Shown piece after piece: positions 29,909-39,544 of a DNA stretch of 64,000 bases. The translations under genes and the position numbers were made by a program. The notes under the pieces are model-generated. The model was not told where the DNA came from and made no database searches. It saw only the letters and a program-made list of their open reading frames with translations. The stretch is from Glutamicibacter creatinolyticus. Its GTDB lineage: Bacteria; Actinomycetota; Actinomycetes; Actinomycetales; Micrococcaceae. How positions within the stretch are numbered: position 1 is the stretch's first letter; each line of letters opens with the position of its first letter. The DNA lies in NCBI RefSeq assembly GCF_006094275.1, contig NZ_CP034412.1, positions 434,001 to 498,000 of the forward strand. Direction: 5' to 3'.

Positions 29909-32900
29909 ATGTCAGGGTTTAGCTTCTTGAATTGGCCGGTCGTACGGCAATTCCGATCGAGCGATCCGCTCGGTCGCGGCGAAGCCGTCATGTCCCAGCG
30001 GACCAAAGAGATCACTCCACGCACTTCCACTGCAGATCGAGTAGTACAAAGCGTCTGCCCGTATTGCGCCGTTGGGTGCGGCCAGAAGGTCTTCGTCAAG
30101 GACGAGAAAGTCGTGCAGATTGAAGGCGACCCCGACTCCCCAATTTCCCGCGGTCGGCTCTGTCCCAAGGGTTCGGCCAGCGAACAGCTGGTCAACGCCC
30201 CCGGGCGGCAGACCAAGGTCCTCTACCGGCCTGCCTACGCGAGCGACTGGCAGGAACTGGAATTGGACACCGCCATTGACATGGTGGCCGAACGCTTCCT
30301 CGAAGCCCGACGCAACCACTGGCAGGAGACCGACGAGCAGGGCCGGGCCTTGCGCCGCACCATGGGCATCGCAGGCCTGGGTGGCGCCACCCTCGACAAT
30401 GAGGAAAACTACCTCATCAAGAAACTATTTACCGCTGCCGGCGCAGTGCAGCTGGAGAACCAGGCCCGTATTTGACACTCCGCCACCGTTCCCAGTTTGG
30501 GAACCTCATTTGGGCGGGGAGGCGCCACTCAAACACTCCAGGACATGGCCAATGCGGACTGCATTGTCATTCAGGGCTCGAACATGGCCGAATGCCACCC
30601 GGTGGGCTACCAGTGGGTCGCTGAAGCCAAGGCCCGGGGTGCGAAGGTCATCCACGTTGACCCGCGTTTCACCCGGACCAGTGCCGTGGCCGACAAGCAC
30701 ATCGCAATCCGTGCCGGATCCGACATTGTGTTGCTGGGCGCACTGATCAACTATGTGATCTGCAACGACCTGTGGTTCAAGGAGTATGTTCAGGCGTACA
30801 CCAACGCCGCCACCTTGGTCAGCGAGGAGTTCCAGGACACCGAAGACCTGAACGGCCTGTTCTCGGGTTTCGACCCGGACACCGGACAGTACGACATGTC
30901 CTCCTGGGCCTACCAGCGCAAGGGATCCGATGACGGGGACGGCCAGGATGGCTGCAACGACCATGAGCATGGGGCCGACACCTCCCAGCGCGCCGTGGGG
31001 CACAGCCACGGTAGTGGGGGACCGACGCTGGAACGCCCCGAATTTGAGCAGGATCCGACGCTGCAGCACCCGCGCAGTGTGTTCCAGATCCTCAAGCGGC
31101 ACTATGCGCGCTACACCCCGCAGATGGTGGAGGAAACCTGCGGCATCAGTGCCGAGGACTTCGAATACCTGGCCCGCTCGGTCACCGAGAATTCCGGCCG
31201 GGACCGCACCACCTGCTTTGCCTATGCCGTGGGATGGACCCAGCACTCCTCGGGAGCCCAGTTCATCCGCACCTCCTCGATCCTGCAGCTGCTGCTGGGG
31301 AACATGGGCCGGCCCGGCGGCGGGATCATGGCGCTGCGCGGTCACGCCAGCATCCAGGGTTCCACGGACATCCCGACCCTGTTCAACCTGCTGCCCGGGT
31401 ACCTGCCGATGCCCAGCGCCGAACTGCAGAACCTGGACGAATACCTGGACAGCATCTCCTCCCCGGGCCAGAAGGGGTACTGGGCCAACGCCGACGCCTA
31501 CACGGTCAGCCTGCTCAAGGCCTGGTGGGGCGAGGCCGCCACCGAGGAGAACGACTGGGGCTACGGCTACCTGCCGCGCATCAACGGACCCCACGGCACC
31601 TACCAGACCGTGATGAGCATGCTCGATGACGAGGTGGACGGGTACTTCATCTTTGGGCAGAACCCGGCCGTCGGCTCCGCCCACGGACGGATGCAGCGGA
31701 TGGGGATGTCCCACCTGAAGTGGCTGGTGGTGCGCGACTTGAGCCTGATCGAATCCGCAACCTGGTGGAAGGACGGGCCGGAGATCGCCTCGGGCGAGCT
31801 GAAGACCGAGGAGATCGGAACCGAGGTGTTCTTCCTGCCCGCGGCCACCCACGTGGAAAAGGCCGGCAGCTTCACCCAGACGCAGCGGCTGTTGCAGTGG
31901 CGGCACCAGGCGATCGCCCCGCCCGGCCAGGCGCAAAGCGAACTGGACTTCTTCTACCAGCTCGGCACACGCATCCGCGAGAAGTTGGCCGGGTCCACTG
32001 ACGAACGTGACCGGCCGCTACTGGATCTGACCTGGGACTACCCGGGGCAAAACGAGGAGCCGGATCCGGAGGCGGTGCTTGCCGAGATCAACGGCCGGCA
32101 CCTGAGCGGGCCGCAGGCGGGTGAACCGCTTCAGACCTACACCCAGATGCGCGCCGATGGCACGACCTCGGGAGGTTGCTGGATCTACACCGGGGTCTAC
32201 GCCGACGGGGTCAACCATGCCGCGGACCGCACCCCGGGCGACCAGCAGAACGAGCTGGCCCCGGAGTGGGGCTGGGCCTGGCCGGCGAACCGGCGCATCC
32301 TGTACAACCGGGCCTCGGCCGACCCCGAAGGCAAGCCATGGAGTGAACGCAAGAAGATCATCTGGTGGGATGAGCAGCAGCAGCGCTGGACCGGGCAGGA
32401 CGTCCCGGACTTCCCGGTGGACCGCGCCCCGGGCAGCCGCCCGGACCCGACGATCGGCGGGCCCGCCGCGCTGGCCGGTGACGACCCGTTCATCATGCAG
32501 TCCGACGGCAAGGGCTGGCTGTTTGCGCCCAAGGGCATGGTCGACGGTCCGCTGCCCACCCACTACGAACCGCAGGAATCCCCGGTCGCCAATCCGCTGT
32601 ACCGCCAGCAGCAGAACCCGGCCCGGCTGGTCTACCCACGCGATGACAACCTCAGCGCGCCCAGCGCCGGCGCCCCGGGGTCCGAGGTGTACCCCTTCGT
32701 GTTCACCACCTACCGGCTGACCGAGCACCATACGGCCGGCGGGATGAGCCGTTGGCTGCCCTACCTCTCCGAGCTGCAGCCGGAGATGTTCTGCGAAATT
32801 TCCCCGCAGCTGGCCGCCGAACGCGGACTGGAGCCGTACGGCTGGGCCACGATCATTTCCCCGCGTTCGGCCATCGAGGCCCGGGTGCTGGTCACCGAGC

Positions 32901-33244
32901 GGGTCAAGCCGCTGAACGTTTCCGGTCAGGTCATCCACCAGATCGGACTGCCCTACCACTGGGGTGTGGGCAGTGATTCAGTGGTCAGCGGGGACGCGGC
33001 CAACGACCTGCTGGGAGTCACCCTGGACCCGAACGTGCAGATCCAGGAATCCAAGGCCGGCTCCTGCGACATCATCCCGGGCCGCCGTCCGCGCGGACCG
33101 GCCTTGCTGGCGCTGATCGCCGAATACCAGCAGCGCGCCGGGGCCACGGCACAGACCGGCAGCGAGAAGGTCACCGGTGCGCCGCCCGAGCAGGCGCCAA
33201 AGACCGGGGCCGAGCACGGCAACGACACGACGAGGGAAGGCTAA
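29909..33244 (+). CDS. fdh: Formate dehydrogenase catalytic subunit, selenoprotein (UGA = Sec189)
   Basis: 1111 residues if the in-frame TGA at 30473-30475 is read as selenocysteine. Order: N-terminal [4Fe-4S] site (C50, C53, C57, C85 with K87 in LCPKGSAS), Sec189 in QARI-U-HSATVPSLG where FdnG/FdhH bind molybdenum or tungsten, the bis-MGD domains, and a C-terminal pterin domain (WGVGSDSVVSGDAANDLLG). It oxidises formate to CO2. A SECIS hairpin follows the TGA. An Asp/His-rich loop lies at about 338-371. No twin-arginine signal is visible. Fe-S and membrane subunits and the whole Sec machinery follow. Confidence 0.96.
30473..30512 (+). promoter_or_regulatory. Bacterial SECIS element in fdh
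   Basis: Directly 3' of the TGA, GTTCCC and GGGAAC close an apical loop AGTTT. Counted from the U of UGA, the loop G and U fall at 23-24 and a U at 17, the same positions as in E. coli fdhF that SelB contacts. An outer stem CCGCC/GGCGG can extend it. Confidence 0.9.
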
Positions 33245-33245
33245 T

Positions 33246-34238
33246 GTGAACCACCTGACCGAATCACCGCAGCACACCCGGCACAGCGGTTACCCGCGCA
33301 AGGGGTTCTTCACCGACACCTCGATCTGCATCGGCTGCAAGGCCTGCGAGGTGGCGTGCAAGGAGTGGAACCGCAATCCGGCCGATTCGCAATACGAGCT
33401 GCTGGAATCCTCCTATGACAACACCGGGGAACTGGGCGCGGACACCTGGCGGCACGTGGCGTTCGTCGAGCAGAACCGCGAACACATTGAAGCGGCCCGC
33501 GAGTCCGGGCGGGCGTTGGTCAGCCTGGGCATGCCGGGAGTCGGCCCGCCCGGCGGCAACGGGCAGAACCTGCAGGGGGTGGACACCACCCCACCGGACA
33601 CCCCGGACTTCCGCTGGCTGATGTCCTCGGACGTGTGCAAGCACTGCACGAACGCCGGATGCCTGGATGTGTGTCCCACCGGGGCGCTGTTCCGCACCGA
33701 ACACGGCACCGTGGTGGTGCAGGATGACATCTGCAACGGGTGCGGCACCTGCGTGGCCGGCTGCCCGTTCGGGGTGATCGAGCGGCGCAGCGACGGGGTG
33801 GTGGACACCAAGAGCGAACGGGACTTCACCCCCGGGGAACAGGCCGGCACCCACAACGTGGGCGTGGCCCAAAAGTGCACGCTGTGCTATGACCGGATCA
33901 TTGACGGGCAGACCCCAGCCTGCGCCCAGGCCTGCCCGACCACCTCCATCAAGTACGGCACCCGTGAGGACATGGTGGACACCGCCCGCACCCGGGTCGC
34001 CGAACTGCACGCACAGGGGCTGACCGAGGCCCGGCTGTACGGGGCGAACAGCCAGGACGGGGTGGGCGGCACCGGTTCGGTGTTCCTGCTGCTGGATGAG
34101 CCCGAGGTCTACGGGCTGCCGCCGGACCCACGGGTTCCGACCGCCGACCTGCCGCAGATGTTCAAGCGGGCCGGGCTGGCCGCGGCCGGGATGCTGGCCG
34201 GGGCGGCCGCCGCGTTTGTGCTGGGAGGACGCCGATGA
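33246..34238 (+). CDS. Formate dehydrogenase iron-sulfur subunit (FdnH/HybA type)
   Basis: 330 residues with four ferredoxin-type cysteine clusters: CIGCKACEVACKEWN, CKHCTNAGCLDVCPTGAL, CNGCGTCVAGCPFGV and CTLCYDRIIDGQTPACAQACP. They would carry electrons from the catalytic subunit towards the membrane. A C-terminal hydrophobic helix (LAAAGMLAGAAAAFVLGG) could anchor it. GTG 33246 starts 1 nt after the fdh stop with GAAGG upstream; the ATG overlapping that stop leads at once to a stop and is excluded. It overlaps the next gene by ATGA. Confidence 0.93.
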   Translation: MNHLTESPQHTRHSGYPRKGFFTDTSICIGCKACEVACKEWNRNPADSQYELLESSYDNTGELGADTWRHVAFVEQNREHIEAARESGRALVSLGMPGVGPPGGNGQNLQGVDTTPPDTPDFRWLMSSDVCKHCTNAGCLDVCPTGALFRTEHGTVVVQDDICNGCGTCVAGCPFGVIERRSDGVVDTKSERDFTPGEQAGTHNVGVAQKCTLCYDRIIDGQTPACAQACPTTSIKYGTREDMVDTARTRVAELHAQGLTEARLYGANSQDGVGGTGSVFLLLDEPEVYGLPPDPRVPTADLPQMFKRAGLAAAGMLAGAAAAFVLGGRR

Positions 34239-35314
34239 CGGTCTCGGATTTCGACAGCTACCGGCCCCCCGAGCCCGAACGCCGCAAACGCCGTGGCGGC
34301 AAGCGGCGACGCGCCGGCGCCGGTGGGCGCGGCGAGGTGCCGGTGGTGCCCGAGGCCACGTTCGCCTCCTACTACGGCCAGCCGGTGATCAAGCCGCCGC
34401 CGTGGGGCAGCCCGATCGCCATCTACCTGTTTTTGGGTGGGGTGGCCGGAGGTTCGGCGCTGCTGGGGGTCGGGGCCCAGCTCAGTGGCCGGCGCGAGCT
34501 GTGCCGCAACAGCCGGCTCGCCGCGTTCGGCGCGATCGGGGCCGGCAGCGTGGCGCTGATCGCGGATTTGGGGCGGCCCGAACGCTTCCTGCACATGCTG
34601 CGCACCATCAAGCCCAGCTCCCCGATGAGCCTGGGCTCCTGGATCCTGACCGCATTCAGCGCCGCAGCCGGGGTGGCGGCCGCCGCCGAGGTGGACCGGA
34701 TGAGCGCGGTCCGGCTGCCGCTGGGGCCGCTGCGCCGCGTGCTGCAGGCCCTGGAGGCACCGGCCGGGGTGGGCGCCGGGGTGCTGGCCACTCCGTTGGC
34801 CGCCTACACCGCGGTGCTGCTCTCGGACACCGCGAACCCCACCTGGAACGCGGCACGGCAGGACCTGCCGTTCGTGTTCGTCAGCTCCGCTAGCCTGGCC
34901 GCCGGGGGACTGGGCATGCTCACCACCGCGCCGGAGCACGCCGGCCCGGCACGCGCGCTGGCCGCCATGGGGGCGGCCGGGGAACTGGTTGCCACCCGGG
35001 TGATGAAACGCAACATGGATCCGGTGGCCGCCGAGCCGCTGGAGCTGGACGGGCCGGGCCGGCTGCTCAAATGGAGCGAACGGCTGACCATTGCCGGTGG
35101 GGTGGGCGCCGCGGTGGCCGGGCGCAGCCGCTGGCTGGCTACGGGCTCCGGAGCCGCACTGCTGGCGGCTTCGGCGTTGACCCGCTTCGGGGTGCTGCGT
35201 GCCGGGCTGGCCGCGGCCCAGGACCCGCGCTACACGATCGAACCGCAAAAGCGCCGGCTCGCCGCCCGCCGTAAGGCCGGCATCGTGCACGATTCGATCA
35301 CCACCGCCGGCTAG
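34235..35314 (+). CDS. nrfD: NrfD/PsrC family membrane anchor subunit
   Basis: 359 residues. A basic cytoplasmic N-terminus is followed by about eight hydrophobic segments beginning at GSPIAIYLFLGGVAGGSALL, with the NrfD-type LIADLGRPERFLHMLR loop and SPMSLGSWIL. Such proteins pass electrons from an Fe-S subunit to menaquinone without haem, so it should link formate oxidation to the respiratory chain. ATG 34235 overlaps the previous stop. Its TAG at 35312-35314 lies in the palindrome CTAG that also ends selD on the other strand. Confidence 0.92.
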   Translation: MTVSDFDSYRPPEPERRKRRGGKRRRAGAGGRGEVPVVPEATFASYYGQPVIKPPPWGSPIAIYLFLGGVAGGSALLGVGAQLSGRRELCRNSRLAAFGAIGAGSVALIADLGRPERFLHMLRTIKPSSPMSLGSWILTAFSAAAGVAAAAEVDRMSAVRLPLGPLRRVLQALEAPAGVGAGVLATPLAAYTAVLLSDTANPTWNAARQDLPFVFVSSASLAAGGLGMLTTAPEHAGPARALAAMGAAGELVATRVMKRNMDPVAAEPLELDGPGRLLKWSERLTIAGGVGAAVAGRSRWLATGSGAALLAASALTRFGVLRAGLAAAQDPRYTIEPQKRRLAARRKAGIVHDSITTAG

Positions 35315-36330
35315 CGGATCTCAATTCCGCTGCCGGGCACGGTATGCCCAATCACCGGGTAGCCGGGCAGCTGCCCGACCACCAGCAGGCCGCCGGAGGT
35401 TTGCGCATCGGCCAACAGCAGCAGGTCCTGCTCGCTCACCCCGGCCCCGGCGCGCAGGTGCGGGCGCACCCAGTCCAGGTTGCGGCGGGTTCCGCCGGAG
35501 ATGTAGCCGTCGCGCAGCGCCTCCGCGGCACCCTCCACCAGCGGCACCGCGGCGCGGTCAATGACGGCCCCCACCCCGGAGGCCCGGCACATCTTGAACA
35601 GGTGTCCCAGCAGCCCAAAGCCGGTGATGTCGGTGGCGGCGCGGGCCCCGCTAAGCACCGCGGCCTGGGAGGCGTCCCGGTTCAACTGCACCATGGTGGC
35701 GATGGCCTGCTCGAAGACCTCCCCGGTCTGCTTGTGGCGGTTGTTCAGCAGCCCGAGCCCGATGGGTTTGGTCAGGGTCAGCGGCAGCCCGGCCACCGCG
35801 GCGTCGTTGCGCAGCAGCTTCTCGGGTTCGGCGATGCCGGTGACCGCCATCCCATACTTCGGCTCCGGGTCATCCACCGAATGCCCGCCGGTGACCGGGC
35901 ATCCGGCCTCCCCGGCCACGTCCAGCCCGCCGCGCAGCACCTCGGTGAGCAGCTCCATGGGCAGCACGTCGCGCGGCCAGCCCACCAGGTTGATCGCGCT
36001 GACCGGTCGGCCGCCCATCGCGTAGATGTCCGAGATCGCGTTCGCGGCGGCGATGCGCCCCCAGTCGTAGGGGTCGTCAACGACCGGGGTGAAGAAATCC
36101 GCGGTGGAGAGCACCGCCAGATCCGGGTGCACCAGTACCGCCGAGGCGTCATCCCCGCCGTCCAGGCCCACCAGCACATTCGGGTGCCCCTGTCCGACCA
36201 GGCCGGACAGCGCGTCCTCCAGCTCGCCGGGCGGGATCTTGCAGGCGCAGCCGCCGCCGTGGGCGTAGCCGGTCAGCCGCACCTGATCCGCGTGCGGGGC
36301 TCCGTTGTGCAGGGTGGTGTTCTTCTCCAT
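35311..36330 (-). CDS. selD: Selenide, water dikinase (selenophosphate synthetase)
   Basis: 339 residues. It makes selenophosphate from selenide and ATP, the selenium donor used by SelA. The active-site Gly-rich lid is GGGCACKI with C28 in the position of E. coli C17 and K31 matching K20. AIR-synthase-like motifs follow: NVLVGLDGGDDASAVLV, VDDPYDWGRIAAANAISD, GGHSVDDPEPKYGMAVTG and ATDITGFGLLGHL. This family member uses Cys, not Sec, so it does not need its own product. ATG 36330 fits the family start; the frame is open further upstream. It converges on the fdh operon, sharing the CTAG stop. Confidence 0.95.
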   Translation of the reverse strand: MEKNTTLHNGAPHADQVRLTGYAHGGGCACKIPPGELEDALSGLVGQGHPNVLVGLDGGDDASAVLVHPDLAVLSTADFFTPVVDDPYDWGRIAAANAISDIYAMGGRPVSAINLVGWPRDVLPMELLTEVLRGGLDVAGEAGCPVTGGHSVDDPEPKYGMAVTGIAEPEKLLRNDAAVAGLPLTLTKPIGLGLLNNRHKQTGEVFEQAIATMVQLNRDASQAAVLSGARAATDITGFGLLGHLFKMCRASGVGAVIDRAAVPLVEGAAEALRDGYISGGTRRNLDWVRPHLRAGAGVSEQDLLLLADAQTSGGLLVVGQLPGYPVIGHTVPGSGIEIR

Positions 36331-36547
36331 GACGTGTTCCGGGATTGGCCCGGCGGCAGCCGGCCGCCGCAACCCCGTGTTCCCCTTCCCATCCAGGTGT
36401 TGGTTCGTGCGCCCATTGCCCCGCGACCGGTGCGCCCTGCGGTGGCACATCGATGCGGGAGGTCATGAGCTCCATCACATCGTGGCACATATCCCGGACT
36501 CCCGCGCGAAATGATGGCCGGATGTGAAGCAGGCTGCCAGGGGGGTG
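36331..36547. other. Gap between selD and the insertion sequence
   Basis: About 217 bp carrying the presumed selD promoter on the minus strand. I see no gene, tRNA or clear operator. It ends at the CCCTATG copy taken as one edge of the IS. Confidence 0.4.
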
Positions 36548-37976
36548 CCCCTATGTTCAAAGTCAAGCAATTTTCAGCTCTGGAACATCATAAAGTGACC
36601 CATCCCGGATCATCGCGAACAGCACCGTCAGCCGGCGGTGAGCCAAGGCGATGAGCGCCTGATTATGCCGTTTGCCTTGGCCTCGTTTCCGGTCATAGTA
36701 GTCACGGCTGGTCGGGTCGGAGCGGATGGAGGCGAATGCCGAGAGGAACAAGGCTCGCTTCAATCGTTTGTTGCCTGAGTGGCTTACGCGCTCGGATTTG
36801 ATCGAGGTGCCCGATTGCCTCGTCGTTGGTGCCAGACCAGCATAAGAGGCCATGGCCGCGGCGCTGTCGAAGGTCTTGCCGGAGGTCTCGGCGATGAAGA
36901 CCCGGCAGTCCTGACGGCGACCCCTGGCATGGAAGTCAGGACCGGGTAAAGAGGGTGGGCCTCCACCATGGATTCAAGATGGGAAGCCACATCTGTCCGC
37001 TGGGCATGCAAGGCGATCAGTTGTCGGGCCAGGTGCGGGATGACTAGTCCCGCAGCCTCGGTACCGACGACGGTGACGGTTTGTTCGTCCAAAGCGTCCA
37101 AGATCGCGGCGGCCCAGGCGGTGTGGCGGCGGGCTCCGTGCTTCTTCAGCTTCGCATCAATCCTGGCTTTGCCAGCATGCTTCAATGCTGCTGGGGTGGG
37201 CCAGGCGGCGAGCACTTCCAAGATCGCGTCGTAGTCCAGCCGGGCACCGATCAGACGCTCCAGGGGCGGGTGGATCTGGGTGAACAACCCGCGGATCCGG
37301 TTGCTTGTCTGGGTGATCTGGCGCGCCAGGTCCAGGTCGAAACCGGTGAGCATTCCCAGCGCGGCTTCTTCCTTGTCGGAGACGTGGAGGCTGCGTAGCG
37401 TGTGCGGCATGGTGCGGGCCGCGTCGGCGATGATGAATGCGTCCTTTTCATCGGTCTTAGCCGTCCCAGGATACATATCAGCGATGCGGCGCATCGTCAG
37501 GCCCGGCAGGTAGGCCACCATGATGCCTAGATGTTGGGCCACCGCAACCGCCAGTGCGCCGATGGTGGCTGGCTGGTCCACGACGACCAGGACAGTGCCC
37601 TTGGCGCGGAGGTCTTGGTACACCTTGGTGAGTTTCGCTTCGTCGTTGGGCAGGGTTCTGTTCCAGATCTTTGTTCCGTCTTTGGTGACGGCGCAGGCCC
37701 AATGGTCGGTCTTGCCGACGTCGAGGCCGAGGAAGATCTGGATGTCGTCGGTTTTCATGAGGCTGGCTCCTTTGCGCATGGTTCCTCATTTGGTCGGCCA
37801 ACCGCAGGTAGCAAAGTCTTACATCCACGTTATGACAGGCGTCCGTTTTCTGGCGCCGCGCCCCTAATTAGCAATCACCTCGCTGCCATCCCAGCCTCGG
37901 TGGCAACACCCCCCGGATCATTGGTTAGACAGGGGCAAGACACCATGCCGAGGCTGGTCGGCCGACAGTCCCTATG
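36548..37976 (-). mobile_element. IS110-family insertion sequence, probably inactive
   Basis: About 1.43 kb bounded by two copies of CCCTATG (36548-36554 and 37970-37976), taken here as the likely ends; this is inference, as IS110 elements lack long terminal inverted repeats. It contains one broken transposase gene on the minus strand and a noncoding stretch of about 200 bp before that gene, where IS110-group elements encode their bridge RNA. It separates selD from tRNA-Sec. Confidence 0.65.
36563..37758 (-). pseudogene. IS110-family transposase, frameshifted
   Basis: The N-terminal part starts at ATG 37758 (AAGGAG upstream) with the DEDD/RuvC-like region (FLGLDVGKTDHWACAV, GTAKTDEKDAFIIAD) and reaches the Transposase_20 motif TSMPGVAVRTAG. 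There the frame is lost at a G-run (plus positions about 36901-36903). One extra G would restore VFIAETSGKTFDSAAAMASY and join it to the C-terminal ORF containing YAGLAPTTRQSG and the catalytic-serine region SGNKRLKRALFLSAF. A one-base deletion or a sequencing error explains it; programmed frameshifting is not usual in this family. Confidence 0.85.
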
Positions 37977-38079
37977 ATCCTCTTTTAGGGGCTGTCAACA
38001 ACATAACGGGCGGGGCGGGAATGAACAGCAGGCTGAGTGCCAGCGCCGCCGGACCACGGAGCGGTGTTAGCATGATCAC
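37759..38079. other. Noncoding 5' end of the IS and the tRNA-Sec upstream region
   Basis: A 10-bp inverted repeat, CCAGCCTCGG (37891-37900) and CCGAGGCTGG (37948-37957), lies inside the presumed IS end and could fold part of a bridge RNA. Bases 37977-38079 should hold the selC promoter (TGTTAGCATG just before it is a possible -10). No gene is seen. Confidence 0.4.
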
Positions 38080-38174
38080 GGAGGCGTCCGGGTCCTGGTG
38101 GGCCCCCCGGTCTTCAAAACCGGTGAGACCGAGCATCTCGGTCTGGCGGGTTCGATTCCCGTCCGCTTCCGCCA
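38080..38174 (+). tRNA. selC: tRNA-Sec (anticodon TCA)
   Basis: 95 nt including an encoded CCA. A long acceptor/T stack (GGAGGCGT..CGCTTCC), anticodon arm CCGGTCTTCAAAACCGG with TCA, a very long variable arm (GAGACCGAGCATCTCGGTCT) and T-loop TTCGATT mark it as the selenocysteine tRNA. It is charged with serine and converted by SelA, whose gene starts 36 bp downstream. Confidence 0.96.
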
Positions 38175-38210
38175 ACAGCCAACGCTCCACAGACTTTTGG
38201 AAGGGGGCCC

Positions 38211-39542
38211 GTGGGCACCACCGACCCGCGCCGACTCATCCCGCGCACCGACCGGTTGCTGGCCCACGAGCCGATCCGCCGCGCCGAGCAGCGCCTGGGC
38301 CCGAATCTGGTGCGCGGCATCATCCGCCAGGTGCAGGGCCAAGCCCGGGCCGGGGACCTGGCCCCCGAAGAGGTGGAAGACCAGGTGGTCGCGGCGCTGG
38401 CCCGGCACCGGCCCACCAGCCTGCGCCCGGTGCTCAACGCCACCGGCATCATCGTGCACACCAACCTGGGCCGCGCGCCGCTCTCCGCCTCCGCCCGTGA
38501 GGCGCTGGTGACGGCGGCGGGCTATGTGGACGTGGAAATGGACCTGGCCTCCGGGCGGCGCTCAAAGCGCGGCACCGGCACCGTGCAGGCCCTGTTGCGC
38601 GCGTGCCCGGCCGCGCAGGACGCGCTGGTTGTGAACAACGGGGCCGCGGCGCTGCTGCTGGCCACCACCGTGCTGGCCGGTGCCGGTGAGGTGATCATCA
38701 GCCGTGGTGAGCTGGTGGAGATCGGGGCCGGGTTCCGGCTGCCTGAGCTGATCCAGTCCACCGGGACCACGCTGCGCGAGGTGGGGGCCACCAACCGCAC
38801 CCACCTGCAGGACTACGCCGCCGCCGCGGCCTCCGGGCCGGGCGGGTGCCTGTTGAAGGTGCATCCCAGCAACTTCTGGATCGGCGGGTTCACCAGCGGG
38901 GTGTCGGTGGCCGAACTGCGTCCGCTGGCCGATGAACACCACCTGCCGCTGGTGGTGGACCTGGGCAGTGGGCTGCTGGAGCCCGATGCGGCGCTGCCGG
39001 AGGAACCGGACATCGCCGGGGCGCTGCGGGCCGGGGCCGACGTGGTGATCGCCAGCGGGGACAAGCTGCTTGGCGGCCCCCAGGCCGGGGTGCTGCTGGG
39101 TCGCGCCGAGGTGATCTCCCGCCTGGCCCGCCACCCGTTGGCCCGGGCGCTGCGGGCGGACAAGCTGCTGCTCGCGGCCCTGGAAGCCAGCCTGGACGCC
39201 GAACCCACACCGGTGCACGCGGCCCTGCACGCCGACCCTGACCGGCTGCGCGAACGCACCGAGGCCCTGGCCCGGGCCGTGGGCGGGGACGTGGTGGAAC
39301 ACGACGGCCGGGTCGGCGGCGGGGGAGCGCCCGGGGTGCCGCTACCCGGCTGGGCGCTGCGTTTGCCCGAACAGCTGGCCGCCGCACTGCGCACCGGTGA
39401 CCCGGCGGTGCTGCCCCGGGTGCACCAGGGCGCGTGCCTGTTGGATCTGCGCTGCATCCCGCAGTCCGAGGACCAGCACCTGGCCGCGGCGGTGCGTGCC
39501 GCCCTGGCCGCCCACACGGCCGCGAACGGCCGGGGAGGCTAG
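38211..39542 (+). CDS. selA: L-seryl-tRNA(Sec) selenium transferase
   Basis: 443 residues. A PLP enzyme that converts Ser-tRNA(Sec) to Sec-tRNA(Sec) with selenophosphate. The N-terminal tRNA-binding domain precedes the large domain with LNATGIIVHTNLGRAPLS, EVGATNRTHLQDY and the PLP lysine K285 in ASGDKLLGGPQAG. GTG 38211 with GGAAGGGGG upstream. selA ends 2 nt before selB, and both follow selC, so selC-selA-selB form one unit. Confidence 0.95.
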   Translation: MGTTDPRRLIPRTDRLLAHEPIRRAEQRLGPNLVRGIIRQVQGQARAGDLAPEEVEDQVVAALARHRPTSLRPVLNATGIIVHTNLGRAPLSASAREALVTAAGYVDVEMDLASGRRSKRGTGTVQALLRACPAAQDALVVNNGAAALLLATTVLAGAGEVIISRGELVEIGAGFRLPELIQSTGTTLREVGATNRTHLQDYAAAAASGPGGCLLKVHPSNFWIGGFTSGVSVAELRPLADEHHLPLVVDLGSGLLEPDAALPEEPDIAGALRAGADVVIASGDKLLGGPQAGVLLGRAEVISRLARHPLARALRADKLLLAALEASLDAEPTPVHAALHADPDRLRERTEALARAVGGDVVEHDGRVGGGGAPGVPLPGWALRLPEQLAAALRTGDPAVLPRVHQGACLLDLRCIPQSEDQHLAAAVRAALAAHTAANGRGG

Positions 39543-39544
39543 CG

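Noticed and set aside
29909-30475. Reading fdh as a pseudogene broken by a nonsense TGA
   Set aside because: The TGA is at the catalytic Sec position, a SECIS hairpin follows, and selA/B/C/D are present nearby.
36563-36853. The short C-terminal transposase ORF as a separate gene
   Set aside because: It continues the Transposase_20 domain of the upstream frame and is separated from it only by a one-base shift.
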